From NCBI RefSeq assembly GCF_017591435.1, contig NC_059278.1, forward strand, positions 19,081,989 to 19,145,988: a stretch of DNA of 64,000 bases, given 5' to 3'. The position numbers were made by a program, and so were the translations under genes. Source of the stretch: Portunus trituberculatus (taxonomy: Eukaryota; Arthropoda; Malacostraca; Decapoda; Portunidae). The notes under the pieces were generated by a model. It saw only the letters and a list, made by a program, of their open reading frames with translations. It was not told the origin of the DNA and made no database searches. Shown here piece after piece: positions 26,065 to 41,000 of the stretch; within the stretch, counting starts at the first letter, position 1; every line of letters begins with the position of its first letter.

Positions 26065-27417
26065 GTGTGTGTGTGTGTGTGTGTATGTACCTATTTACTT
26101 ATTTGTGTGTGTGTGTATTTACCTATTTGTGTATTACAGGGCCCAAGCTAAGCTCTCTGTGTCCTGTCTCCTTGTCCACTCCTGTCATATCTCTCTTTCA
26201 TCTGATTGACACACACCACGTCAACGACATCACTGCTCAGTTTATTCCACTTATCAATACTACGATGCGGGAAACTGTATTTTCTCACGTCATTTGGACA
26301 GATGTCTTTTATTATTTTTTTCCATGTCCTCGGAGATGATTACTTGTGGTCACCTTTATCAACTCTCTGTCCAGTATGTCAATCTTGTTCACCAATTTAT
26401 ACATAGTTATCATGTCTCCTCTTGTTCTTCTCTCTTCTAATGTGGTCAGCCCCAGCTTCCTCAGTCTTTCCTCATAGTCTAACTCCCTGAGTCCTGGTAC
26501 CATCCTTGTTGCCAGCCTCTGTACCCTTTCCACCTTCTTCACATTTTTCTTCATATGCGGTGACCAGACACAAGCTGCATATTCTAACTGGGGTCTTATT
26601 AAGGTACATAATATCTTCTTCATCATTCCTTCATCTAGGTAGTGGAATGCAAGGCCAATATTTTGAAGCATGTTATATGTTTTCCAAAATATCTTGTTAA
26701 TGTGTTTCTCCGGTGACAAAGTGTTTTGCACGGTTACTCCTAAGTCTTTCTCCTCATTGGTCTCTTTAATTTTCTCATCACCCAGCCTGTAATCCCTGTT
26801 TGGTCTGTATCTACTTCTTCCCATTTTCATAACATGGGTCTTGTCTATATTAAATTCCATCTGCCACTCTTTACTCCACTCATATATTTTATCAAGATCT
26901 TCCTGTAACTTGTTACAATCTTCCACATTCTTTACTCTCCTCATAATTTTAGTATCGTCCAAACATGTTCATGTAACTGTCAATTCCTACTGGCATATCA
27001 TTAACATAAATCAAAAACATGATGGGACCAAGCACTGACCCTTGTGGAACTCCACTGGTTACCTTCTTCCACTCGGACTTCCTTCCTCTCACCACTGTTC
27101 TCATTTCTCTTCCCACTAAGTAATTTTCCATCCATTTTGCTAGTTTATCATTTACTCCTCCAATCTTCTTTAGTTTCCACATCAGTCTATTGTGTGGTAC
27201 TTTATCAAAGGCCTTTCTCAAGTCCAGGTAGATAGCATCCACCCATCCCTCTCTATGTTGTAGTATGTCAGTCACTCTTGAATAAAAACATAATAAATTG
27301 GATACGCACAATCTTCCTTTTCTGAAACCAAACTGTCTTTCACTCAGAATGTTTTCACTTTCTAGAGACTCACTCCACTTAGCTTTAATTACTTCTTCAC
27401 ATACCTTGCACAATATA
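26065..27417 (-). pseudogene. Dead non-LTR retrotransposon (LINE), ORF2 C-terminal half
   Basis: Reads 27417 to 26065. A first open stretch (27413-26949) holds reverse-transcriptase blocks including YLDLRKAFDKVPHNR and GVPQGSVLGPIMFLIYVND. The next frame (26962-26312) continues with DDTKI, EWQMEFNIDKTHVM, SPEKHINKI and a LEYAACVWSPH motif, typical of LINE ORF2 after the catalytic FADD box. A 2-nt loss inside the FADD box splits the two frames, so the element is inactive. The 5' half (endonuclease, ORF1) is missing. The 3' UTR ends in CA repeats (TG on this strand, 26064-26120). Clade is uncertain: L2/CR1- or Jockey-like. Confidence 0.85.
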
Positions 27418-27435
27418 CTGTGTGTGTGTGTGTGT

Positions 27436-27710
27436 AATTCACTTCACTTCAGTCGCTTGCTGGTCACCCAGCCAGTCTTCCCCATTACGGAGCGAGCTCA
27501 GAGCTCATAGACCGATCTTCGGGTAGGACTGAGACCACAACACACTCCACACACCGGGAAAGCGAGGCCACAACCCCTCAAGTTACATTCCGTACCTATT
27601 TACTGCTAGGTGAACAGGGGCCACATATTAAGAGGTTTGCCCATTTGCCTCGCCGCCTCCGGGACTCGAACCCGGACCCTCTCGAGTGTGAGTCGAGCGT
27701 GCTAACACAC

Positions 27711-27712
<2 letters not shown>
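27436..27712 (-). mobile_element. tRNA-derived SINE, copy 2
   Basis: Minus strand from 27712. The head folds like tRNA-Val: anticodon stem CTCGA/TCGAG around loop CTCACAC (anticodon CAC), then B box GGTTCGAGTCC. Next come GGCGAGGCAAATGG, GTTCACCTAGCAG, a CTCGCTTTCC-containing body and a 3' end GTGAATTACACAC. The tail continues as CA repeats to 27418, directly against the dead LINE. The head is flanked by (TG)n at 27715-27795. Non-coding. Confidence 0.85.

Positions 27713-27795
<83 letters not shown>
27713..27795. repeat. (TG)n array beside the SINE head
   Basis: About 40 TG units lie immediately next to the 5' end of SINE copy 2. Together with the CA tail on the other side, the SINE is bracketed by the same dinucleotide repeat. 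Confidence 0.95.
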
Positions 27796-27797
<2 letters not shown>

Positions 27798-28164
27798 TGG
27801 GGAATGAATGGGTTATGATGGTGGTGTTGGCCTGTCATAAACATGGATATATATAAACACACACATTTAAGAAATCATCTAAGTACAAATAAAGATTGAG
27901 AAATGCAGCACAAATGTAACCAATTCTGGTACATGGAAATAAATGCAAAGCAAACTGATAATAGGAAAGTAGAACTGACACACAAAGAGAATCAGTAGAG
28001 ATATGGCATTATTTCAACAGATAAAGTTAAGTTGACAATAAAGAATGCCAAATCACTGCTACTTCATTTCAACCTGACAACATAAAATAGGTAGTAAAGA
28101 ATGCACAAATATAATTCTCTTTTTGCTGATATGTACTTGTGATGAATTTTTGTCTGTTCTTTAC

Positions 28165-28490
28165 TTATAATCTAAACTGGAAGCTTCATATCTCTTCTCT
28201 AGCCAAAATAACTTGAGTGAAATTAAGGTGTTCTGAGTTATCTCCACCAATTGTTATCTTCCCCCCATCAGCTAACTCTGTACAGGGGCCTTATCCATCC
28301 TTGTGCCGAGTATTTTTCACAAGTAAAGGGTTCCACTCATACTGTTCTTCTAGACAGTATGAAATCTAAAGCAAAAACCTTTATTCCCTCTAGTTTTGGC
28401 AAATGCTTTTTTACCTTGTTCTGGGGACTGGCACCTCACTGGGCCTTTTATTATAATAATATTTTGTTTTTCCTTGTCCTAACTGTGCTT
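28165..28490 (+). mobile_element. Degenerate LINE relic (second family)
   Basis: Translated pieces in shifting frames recall the end of another LINE ORF2: LNWKLHISSLAK, then LTLYRGLIHPCAEYF and GSTHTVLLD. These are followed by a 3' region (GGACTGGCACCTCACTGGGC) that recurs at 40772, 45250, 53800 and 57960. Stops and frameshifts show it is dead. The family assignment is from memory of LINE ORF2 C-termini. Confidence 0.6.
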
Positions 28491-30254
<1,764 letters not shown>

Positions 30255-30518
30255 CTAGCTGGATGCAGGTTTTTTAAGAGCAGACATGAATGCATCCAAG
30301 TCATATTCACTCTCATATTGATCTTCATCCCAGAGGTCAGGCAGACTCTCCAACACTGCTTTGGCTCCCACTGCTCCAAGACCCAGTGTGTGTGACTTTG
30401 TGGAGGCAGTGCTGGATGACTCCTGACCAATGCCAGTCTTCCCTGAGTCCAGAGTGAAGAGGTCAAACAGCTGAAAAGATCAGTTACAATCAAGAACTAA
30501 AATATCATGGATTCCTGC

Positions 30519-30585
<67 letters not shown>

Positions 30586-33500
30586 GGTGGTGATGGAAGT
30601 TGTAATACAGTTCTGAGAGAAGCAATGTGACAATACACAAAACTGCATAACTAGAAGCACATATAACACATCATGATGCTTGGATGCAAAGAAAGACAGA
30701 ATGCCTCATCAGTTACTCTTGCGTGTCTGACAAAGCACCCTCACCTGACTGGTCCCCATAGTCATGAGGCTGGAGTTCTCCTGGCTTATCACTGTATTGG
30801 CAGTCATCATCTTGAACTTTTGCAACCTGTGGAATATTTAAGGTAGTGAAGATTTCTTTCCATTTCAGGGTTCTCAAGGTGAGAGTAAATGGTGTGTCTC
30901 TTGCCTTGATCAGAAAGTTAAAACACTAACACAAATTTCCAGGCTAGTCAGATTGGTACTACTGGAAAACTTTAACTTGGTATAAGAAACATATAAAAGA
31001 CGGAAAACTATTTTGAGAGGTGTTACTCTTTAAAGAAAAATAACACACAAACAGCTCTGCATTTTCAATACTGTATCTTAGTATGTACGCACCCCATGAT
31101 CTTCTCCTCCAGCGTGCCTTGTGTCACCAGGCGGTACACATTGACAACGCGCTTCTGGCCAATGCGATGAGTACGGTCCATCGCCTGCAGGTCCTTCATG
31201 GGGTTCCAGTCATGCTCCACAAAAATTACCTGAAATCATCAGTTGAACAGACTCTACTGCTGCACCAAGATCTTCCCAAAAAGTATCATTAAAATAGTGT
31301 GAGACAGAAATCATGCATGAAGGGGTGTTAGAACTCACCGTGTCAGCACCAGTCAGATTCAAACCAAGCCCTCCAACCAGCGTGGTGAGGAGCAGCAGGT
31401 CAATGGACGGGTCGCTGTTAAAGCGCTGAACCAGTGACTGCCGTGCCCCTGCTGGCACTGCCCCGTCCAGCCGCAGGTAAGTCACACTCGGTAAGTGAAC
31501 CCTGAGGACGTTAAGGTCATTATGGTCCTTCAGACAGCCAGCCATTAATTCACCACTGTTTCATTTCTTTCCTTCATATATTCTATCTATCCATCTATCT
31601 ATACATCAAGCAAGCAACCACACATATGATGGCTCAGACAACACACCATACACTCACACACACAACATTCATTCTAATGGAACAAAACATCGTAAAAATA
31701 ATGGATGATTCAACTCATTGCAGTCTCATTCCATAAAGTCTGTATGGCAACAGTGAGCCACTCACTTGAGAAGGTCATGTTCAATGATGTCCAACATGCC
31801 TTGCAGCTGGCAGAAGATCAGAGCTCGGTGCGGAGACACAATGACACCGTCACCGTTGCTGCCACTGCCGCTCGTGCCAATGCCACAGTCTAGGAGCAAC
31901 TGTCTGTTGATACAAGGGAAAATGCCATTAGCTCTGCTACTGGCACAAACCACTATCATATCAAACCAACACTTCCACATCAAATACAAATTATCATATA
32001 TTTCTTATTAAAAATGACTATCAAATGTAGTTCACTCACTTCAATGCAGGGAGTTTGGCTGCATGGGAGATGTCAGAGAGGGAAGAGTTGCAAGATTTCA
32101 GTTTGGCAGTGATGCGCTCATACTCTGGATGACGAGCCTTCAACACAAGCTTGGGGTGGTTGCACACCTTTCTCAGGTACTGAAGAGCCTGTGGGTAATG
32201 GTGATTATCAAGCGTGTCAATATTTACAGTAACTAGATATTCTACACAGGATTTGAACAATGGCTGCATGTTTCATAACAAATGACAGAGATGAGATCAC
32301 CTGGAAAATGTGAGTGTGTTGTGGCTTGGAGGACGGGTTGGTGTCCTCCCATGAACGGCTGGAGCTGCGGAGTGTGTCACTGATGCTCTGGCTGGCTTGG
32401 GTGCGGGCAAAGTCTTCATACAATTCCTCTTGCAGGGGACTCAGTTCACAGTAGTAGTCCTGACGAATAAGAAAATTTAATATCAACTATCACATCACCA
32501 CTACTACTGGAAAAAAAGAAACTATGCACAATTCATAAATTATCTTATCTCTTGCATCCTTTCTTCCATTCTGTCTATATACTGGACTGACAACCCAACA
32601 CAGGCAGGCCCAAGCAAAACACTACACACCCACACACACACCAGTTACACTCTTAACCCTGTTGACCCCTGGTGGAAAAGAATAGCCTTGGAGCTCAGGC
32701 ATAGCATGACTCTTCTTGCATTTATCTCCTTTAAATAGACACACTGCATCATAAAGCACACCCACTCAGCTCACCTGTGTAATCTTAGGAGGAAGGTCAC
32801 TCAGCACATCCTCCTTCACACGACGCAGGAGGAACGGCAGTGTCTGGCGGTGCAGGGCCTCCATGGCCAACACTCCGGCCTCCTGGTCTCGGCTGGAACT
32901 CTTGGGATCTCGAGCAAGTAGAATTGGTCTGGAGTAACAAGCCATGAACTGCCGCTCACTACCAAGGAAGCCGGGCATCAGGAAGTCAAAGAGAGACCAC
33001 AGCTCCAGCACATTGTTTTGGATGGGAGTGCCAGACAGGATGAGTCGGTGCTGTGCGGTGAGTTGCTTGATGGCACGGCAAGACTGGGGAACACCATAAG
33101 AAAAACCTTTGTAAAATTCATTCTGGTGTTATGATTACAGTCTGGTGAATCAATGCTGCAGACTTAGGAAAGTGTACTTCACAAACAGCAGCTTCGAGCA
33201 AGTTATGATTCTTGGTTGTGTAAAATCACCCTTTTCTATTTACAACATACCTTGGTTTTGCTATTCTTGATGACATGTCCCTCGTCAAGAATGACGTAGT
33301 TCCATTTGATGAGGGAGAAGAAGTCTATGTCGTTCCTCACAATCTCATAAGAAGCAACCACCAAGTTGTGATCTGAGATGAACTTCCGTAGTCTATCCAG
33401 GAGAAAGAGAGAGACCCACAATACTACATACACCATTATTGTTGCAAATACGTACCATTAATATTACTGGGGTTACTACTACACATACCACTCACCAGTC

Positions 33501-36500
33501 ACAGCCCCAACATTCCTCATAAATCATAAAAACATAGATCTGAAGTGGCAGACTGAACACTAAAAATGAGGAAGAGAAGGAATGAACTTGTCAGTAATAT
33601 GTTGGCTCCCTACCCTCCCTCCCTCCCTGCTGCAGTAGGTGCATTACACTAGCACAAATCACTTGAAGACTTGTCAAGGAACTAGGGAGAAATCCTGGTA
33701 AGAATCAAGAAAAAATCAGACATTATCCTCAACACACTCAATGCAAACATACAAAAGGAAGACGCTACCAACCTGTACCGTTCCACTGGCGGGCCTGTGT
33801 AGTGGAGAGGATTGAGGTACTTGCTGTCCACAAACTTCTGCACCTCATACACCCAATGGCCAGTAAGTGTTGGTGGGCAAACAACCAGGGACTGAATGGG
33901 TGGGAGGTCACTCCCGCCGACACCTTCACTTGCCTCCTGTATAGAGGAAAAAGAAGGCAAGTCTTTTCATCATTCTTAATATCATTACATTCTATCTTAG
34001 CATGTATTTCTATATACAGACAACTCATGCAGTGTGACCTGTTATTCAGCCATTTTCATCTATCCATCTCACGTGGAGTGGCCCACACAAAGCAGCACAC
34101 ACTTATTACACACACATCATTCACACTCACACTCTCCTCATCTCCTAGAGGAAAAGGATCATCTTGTAGAACACTCTACTACAATCCCATGCTTAGGCAC
34201 AGTACAACTGGCCACATACTTCCATAAAAAGGCTCAGCAGCATACAATAGTTAATCATTATCTTTTCATGTCATTTTCATAAAAAGACAAAATTGGTATG
34301 TATCCATTTCTTCACATGCAATGATGCTTCCCCTTACCAATCTGGCTTTCTCCTTTGTGTAATGATCGCTGGCAAGAATACAAATGGACTGCAGGGTTTT
34401 GCCGAGACCCATGTCATCACACAGGATTCCATGAAGCTTGTACTGGTTAAGGAAAGCCAGCCAGTTTACACCACTCTGTTGAAGGAGATAGTGGCTATTA
34501 CTAAATCTTGGCCTGATTGATGGAAAATACACTCAATACCATAGGCATCATGCTCATCTAATTCAAAACAACATAGATAAACAAATATAAAGGATCTGCA
34601 CAGCTTGGTAATAGTTGAGTAGGAAATTGACATTGTAACAGAAAAAATACAGCTTAATCAATTTTAAATGTAAATTTAATACAGGATGCATGAATTGTGA
34701 CTAATACAAACTTAAAATGTTAGAAATATATGATCAGTTCACACAACTCAGTTTATTCATCCATCATTCTCCTGGAGCCTCGGCAACACCCACCTGCTGG
34801 TAGCTGCGTAGTTCAGCATGGATGGGAATAGGGATGCTGTGATTTACAATCTTGGAAGGATCCAAAAGCCTTTCCAAGAACTCCCTTTCTCTTTTCTTCT
34901 GCTTCAGCATACGATCACTCATGGAAGGTGGGTCAGGTATGCCGCCCTCCAGTGGCAGCAAGCGGATGAGTGTTGCAAAGCACTGAGTGGCAGTGAGCCG
35001 AATACTGGTGTCAGGGTCACTCATGCACCCTGTGGTAAATGTCAACACATCAAAACACTGGTGGGAATACATCATTCAATCAGCTTTCATGTTGATTTGT
35101 CTTCCTTTGTTTCATACAACTAGAATGGCATCCAAGAAAATTTTGTAAAATTCTTTTATACAATGGAGTTCTGAACAATGTTGGTAGAATTTCTACACGA
35201 AAGACAGTAAAACTTGACATGAAGAGGTCTAGAAGGACTTCACAAATACATGACAGAGAAGAAATTATTTTGGAGACCATGCACCCTGGCAAGCCACCAT
35301 TAAATGAACAAGATCAACACATGATGACAAATGTAAAATTATGGTGATAATTTATACTACTACAACTAAATCACTAACTTGGTTAATACAATCACTAACC
35401 TAACAAAGGCACAATCAGCAGCACACTATAAGGCACAACATCAAAGCCAAGTTTCTGGATAATGCAGTGGATGGCCTCTACAGCTCCCCTCCGCCGTGCA
35501 ATGCAGTGAAGGCTGGACAGTTCAGGGACCACAATTTCCACTAGCTGGGTCAGTGTGGTCACAGGGAGAGCCCTTGCCAGGGCTCCTAGGACACGGGCAG
35601 CCATGTGCCGTACTGCTGCATTGACATGGTACAGCCATGGCTCCAACATTCCTGCTTGCTTCCCCAACTGTGTATAGATAGACTAGGTTAGCAAGTATTT
35701 CCCTCCCCAATAACACGCTAAACTGTGCCAAACACAGACTACACCCACCATCAGTCTTCACTTCCAGTAGTAGCCACCACCAATCTCACACACCACAAGG
35801 GTCATACAGCTCCACCTCAACCACCTCAACCTACCAACACCACACCAGTGTCTCACCTGCTCCACAAGTGCTGGATCCAGGCCTGGTACCACCACCTCCA
35901 TCAGCTGCAGCCAATTAACAGCCTCCTGGCTATTCTCTGGACTCACAGGTAATAACTTGGCACTTTGTTCTTGAAGCAATGAGCCGCCCTCCACAGACCC
36001 TGACCTGGACTCCAAGGACTGTGCATTGGACTTAACAGATTCTGGGCAAGACTTTAATGCTTCCTTATCAGAGCTTGGAGATTCTGAATTGGAATCTATA
36101 GATGCACTAGTAGGAGTTGATGATACACTGTCATTTTTGGAACTAGTGGTGTGCTCCAGTGGGCCAGTCAGCATCTGCCACAACTGTGGCACCTTTTGAG
36201 GAAGGGCTGAGCTAAAGTGACGAGTGATGTTTTGCAGAGCAAGAGTACAACCTCGCCGCTGTACCTCTGCTGCATGCTGGAGCTGAAAACAAGACATTCA
36301 CTCAGACAATAAAAAAATAAATAAATACATAAATAAATAAAAACATTCAGATATCTTACCATTCAGACACATAACAAAACCAAATATTGTATAAGAATGA
36401 ATATAATACCTCATTCTCCAAAATGGTTTCTGATAAGTCAGCTGCATCCTCCTTCTTGGCATTTGCTGGGGGACGGCCAGGAGGCCGAGCAGAGAGTGAA

Positions 36501-36823
36501 GATGATCGCCGTAACAGTTGACGTTCTGTTGACTGACCAAACAACATGAACTATAAATATAAAGCTTTTTTTTTTTTTATGTAATCTCTAACTACCTACA
36601 TTTCACTTCCATATCTGAAATACTAGTTCATTAAAAATTAAACGTCATTCTTACCTTGAGTTGTGAAGACAAAGAGAAAATGTGGTGGTGGTGGTCAGTG
36701 TCCTGGACTTCACCTTCCTGTGTGCAGACATTACAGTTAGTGTCAGTTTTAAGAGGGAACAAAACCTAGGATTTCTTACTCCCCTCTGTCTCACTCTACA
36801 GGTCCTCAAATATATAAATATTG

Positions 36824-36883
<60 letters not shown>

Positions 36884-38054
36884 CCTGTACCGTGACTCGT
36901 GGAGTGTATTCTTGATCTACACACAGAAAGTTTGCCAAGTTCTTGATAATCTTTGGGTTGGGTCCACTTGACCGTGTTGCACACATCTCCAGCAGGCAGG
37001 TTAGGTCCTCAGCTGACACACCCTGTGGATAGCAACAGCAATAGTACCAATACATGTGATAATTTTGAAAGTTCATCGTGACAGTGTCCACCTATGGTTA
37101 TTGACACCAGACACACACCTGTAGCTGTTCATTCTTCTCTTTCTTGATACTATCCATGAGGGGTTTGATGACAGGGTTCAGCTTGGCAGGAAGAGCTTCA
37201 AACTGCACCACGGCACCAGCAATGATGGCCTGGGTGCTGGGAGAAGAGCATGAATTAACAAATGATTGATTTATGGCATCATGTGTGGCAGATGTATTCA
37301 AAATATTGCAGCAATGTTACACTAAGAAAATTGGTAAAATGCATAACAAATATTTTAAAAGCCTGATAAGGAAGTTACAATTTTCTGTTTGCTACCCAAA
37401 ACAACATTAAGAGATGAAGAATGCAAGGAACAAAGTGATGGTTGGATTCTCTCTCTTCAACTCACGTGGTAGCCAGAGTAAGTTGATCGCTGGATGTTTG
37501 GGACACACTGCTCTGTATGGCCTTGCGCCTCTCCTCCAGCGTTGCTAGAACCTTGGGACGGAGGCGGCCCATCGAGAAGAGATTGAGAGCTGTCTGACCA
37601 CTTAATGTCTGAATCTGAAACCCAAACACTCATTTGGTGTTACAGATACAAGACTCAAGAAATGCCAGTTAACTATAGGGAGGCACTCAGCATGGAGAGT
37701 TTAGGGTAATGTTGTCTTCACTAATGAGGCTGACCTGTTCAAGAGTAAGCACCGGAGCAGCAGAGAGAGCAGGATCCAGGGGCAGCTTGTAGTGTCTCAG
37801 CATGGCCATGAAGTCCTGAGTCTCTTGCTGCAGCCTGTGGAAGGAGAATGTAAGACACTAAAGAACTCTATTTTTTTACCATTATTACCACTGCAACTAG
37901 TGCTGCTGCTGCTGCTGCTGCAGCTGCTACTACTACTTCTATCACTAACTCTACCACCACTACTACTACTACTACTATTTAAAATTTGAAGAAAACATGA
38001 TAAAACACCATTAAAGCTCTCTATTCAATGCTTTAAAAATATTCTCCCTTTTTG

Positions 38055-38099
<45 letters not shown>

Positions 38100-41000
38100 C
38101 ACTGCTAACAGGAATTCAAATTTTGAGAAAACATGTTAAAACAATATCCAAAGATAGGATACAACTTATAGATGATTCTTTAAAAACATAATGGCTATGA
38201 ACACAAACACACACATAAGGCACACACCTAGTGAAGGACAGAGCAATCTCATCATAATATACAACTTCAGTGAGGCAAGTCTGCAAAGCCAGCTGGAGTA
38301 TGGGTGGACACGGGTGTGGGGGCTGGGTGGCCGCCCATGCCCTGGACACAGCACCTGCCCCAAACCGCTGGAGGGCTGAGCGGGAGACAAGGTGGGCCAC
38401 GAGGAGCTTAGCATAGCACTCCATGGGACCCTCATCTGGGGGGTACTCCAGGCCTGGCATTGGTTGGCTCACAACGCATGACAGAGAGCCTGTGAACAGA
38501 AACCACTGGACATCAGTTTCAGGTTGTCATCTACCTATCCATTAATCTAAGTCACTATGTATCTATTTACTCAACTCCTGGATGTGTCACTCTCCTTTCA
38601 ATCTATCTACTCATCTATCTGCTATTTAAATCAGTTCTTTAACAGATATACTTTCCTCACTTACCAAGCAGCCTGGCAGCAGCACATCTTGCTCTCGTCA
38701 CCACACGCAGCTTCTCTGTCACGTTGTTGTGTTGGTCGCAGCCTCCCAGGTAATACTTTGCTTCCATTTGCTCTGATGACTCTCCCCCTATCCTCACCTT
38801 GCGCCCTTCACTTAGCTAATGACGGAGAGATTTGTCAAGCAGTGTGATACTTTTGTATCCATTATAATGACATGGTGTTTTTGCATCCATAAAAATTCAG
38901 TGCACACACACATACGCACACAAACATTCCCTATGAGCAATGCACACAGGACACACTCACCTTGTTGTGGTGTGCCAGGAGCAGCAGGGAGGGATCCATA
39001 GGTAACTTGTGGCTGGTCATGGAAAGACACAACCACTGGGCCACAAGAGGACACACCACAGGCAATACCTGTGCTAGAGGGATACACCTCAGGACCTGCG
39101 TCCATATCTGCAACACCAACGGCAAGAAAAACAATGAGATGGTAGTGACAGTCAACAACACTGTGAGGTTATGAAAGACACTGATCATTATAGCAAGACC
39201 AGCAGTAACATTACCATTATCACCATGACTTTATTTCCTACAATTTATCATATCAAAGCATAATTTTCACTACTTACAGAAAAGACAGGCAAGCAGTAAA
39301 GCAAGTTGTGGAAAAACATTATGTGTATTTCAACAGTATGCAATAAGTGTTATGATGTGACCAACTGAGATGAGTCTCTACAACACTCATGCCAATACAA
39401 CTAACAACTAAAACAATACAAAACAATACCCATCTGCTCACCAGCACCACTGATTGGTAAAGATGTGTAGTAATGAGTCCTGCTGCTACTAAAAGAACTT
39501 TAATCTACTGTATATATAGCAGCAACATCAAGGTGTGTGTGTGTGTTGAATACAAGGGTACTTTTTCTATTCTCACCTTGAAGACTAGACTAAGGTTTTC
39601 CTGGGCATCCTCTAGCAACGCTCGCTGGTAGACATGAGTGAGCAGAGGCTGGATGATTGGATGCAGCCATTTACACTTGGCAAGCGATCTTTCCTGATCT
39701 TTCTCCTCCTCTTTGGTTACCACTTCAAACTTGACTTTTTTCTCACTGCCAGCACTTGGGGATGTGTTGTTTTCCATGGGAGCAGGTTGTGCATCCTTAG
39801 TGCATTCTTCACTTTTGATCCCATTCTCAGTCTTCACTGCCACACACTCTTTTGTGTTTGCATTTGGCACTTCCCTGGGTGACCCAACAGTGTCTTGGCT
39901 TGACTGGCACATCTCACTTTCATCCTCACATTCCTTTTTTACCTGAGGCTCACTTACATCGTCATCTGCAGTCCTTTCTTTGTCCATGACAGTGTCTATA
40001 GTGGTGTCTGTCAGTTTTTGTTCTGAGGTGCTGGTGTTGTTGGTGGCAACATTTGGCTCAGGTGGTGTGACAGTGCAAGTCTCTGAGGTTATCTTAATGG
40101 AAGATTGTGAATTTGTGGTGGTGGTGGTGGTGGTAGAAGTGGAGACAGTACAATCAGTGCATGCAGTGAGTGTGTCTAGAGTCTTGAGTGCTGAGCCTCG
40201 CACGGTGCTGCTTGTGTGGTAGAGGAAAGGCCACAGTCTTGGCACCAGTTGGCTCAAGTCACTTTTCAAGCTGCAGAGAAAATAGAATATTCATCCTGCT
40301 GTTTACCCTCTCTGACACTTTGCAAGTTATAATTTATCTCACCGAAATATCTAGAAAAATGCTCATGCAGCTTGACCCACAATATTAATACTACACATGA
40401 ACACACAACACATCACTCTTACACTGTTGTCACACAGCATAACAGAACTACAGCCCTTCCACTATACCGACCTGCCATGTCCCACTGGATGTGCCATTAG
40501 CCTAGCGAGCAGCATCAACACAGAGCTGGTGGACGACGTCAGGTCATCAATATCCAGGAGAGCATCCCAGAGTGTGGCAACAAGACACCCTACTGTCTCA
40601 ACCTTCAGCTTCTCCACCACACTGGCCGCCACAGGGACCAAACATGAAGCCGCCACTGCTACTACTTCATCCATCTCATCTAAAAGTCCTACAAATAATA
40701 CACACTGCTTAACATCACTTTTCTCCACTTCCTGCTCCTTCTCCTCTTCATCACTATAATTTATTTCTACATTTTTTTATATATATATATAAGAGGGGCA
40801 CTGGCCTAGAGCAAAAAAAAAAAAGCCCTATTGAGGTGCCAGTCACTACAGGAATGTCAAAAGGAGACGTGTATTTGAAACTGCCTCACCAAAGCACTGA
40901 TTCTGCCAGTGTCTTTAGCTAAGCATGTCAACAAAAGGGCACTGGCTGTACCTCTGTAAATGTGGGGATAGATGCGGGGCAGAAGGCACGTGTGTAGGTC

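Noticed and set aside
35725..35952. Plus-strand open frame within the BTAF1 locus
   Set aside because: Antisense of BTAF1 exon 21 and intron 21; the minus strand codes a conserved protein there.
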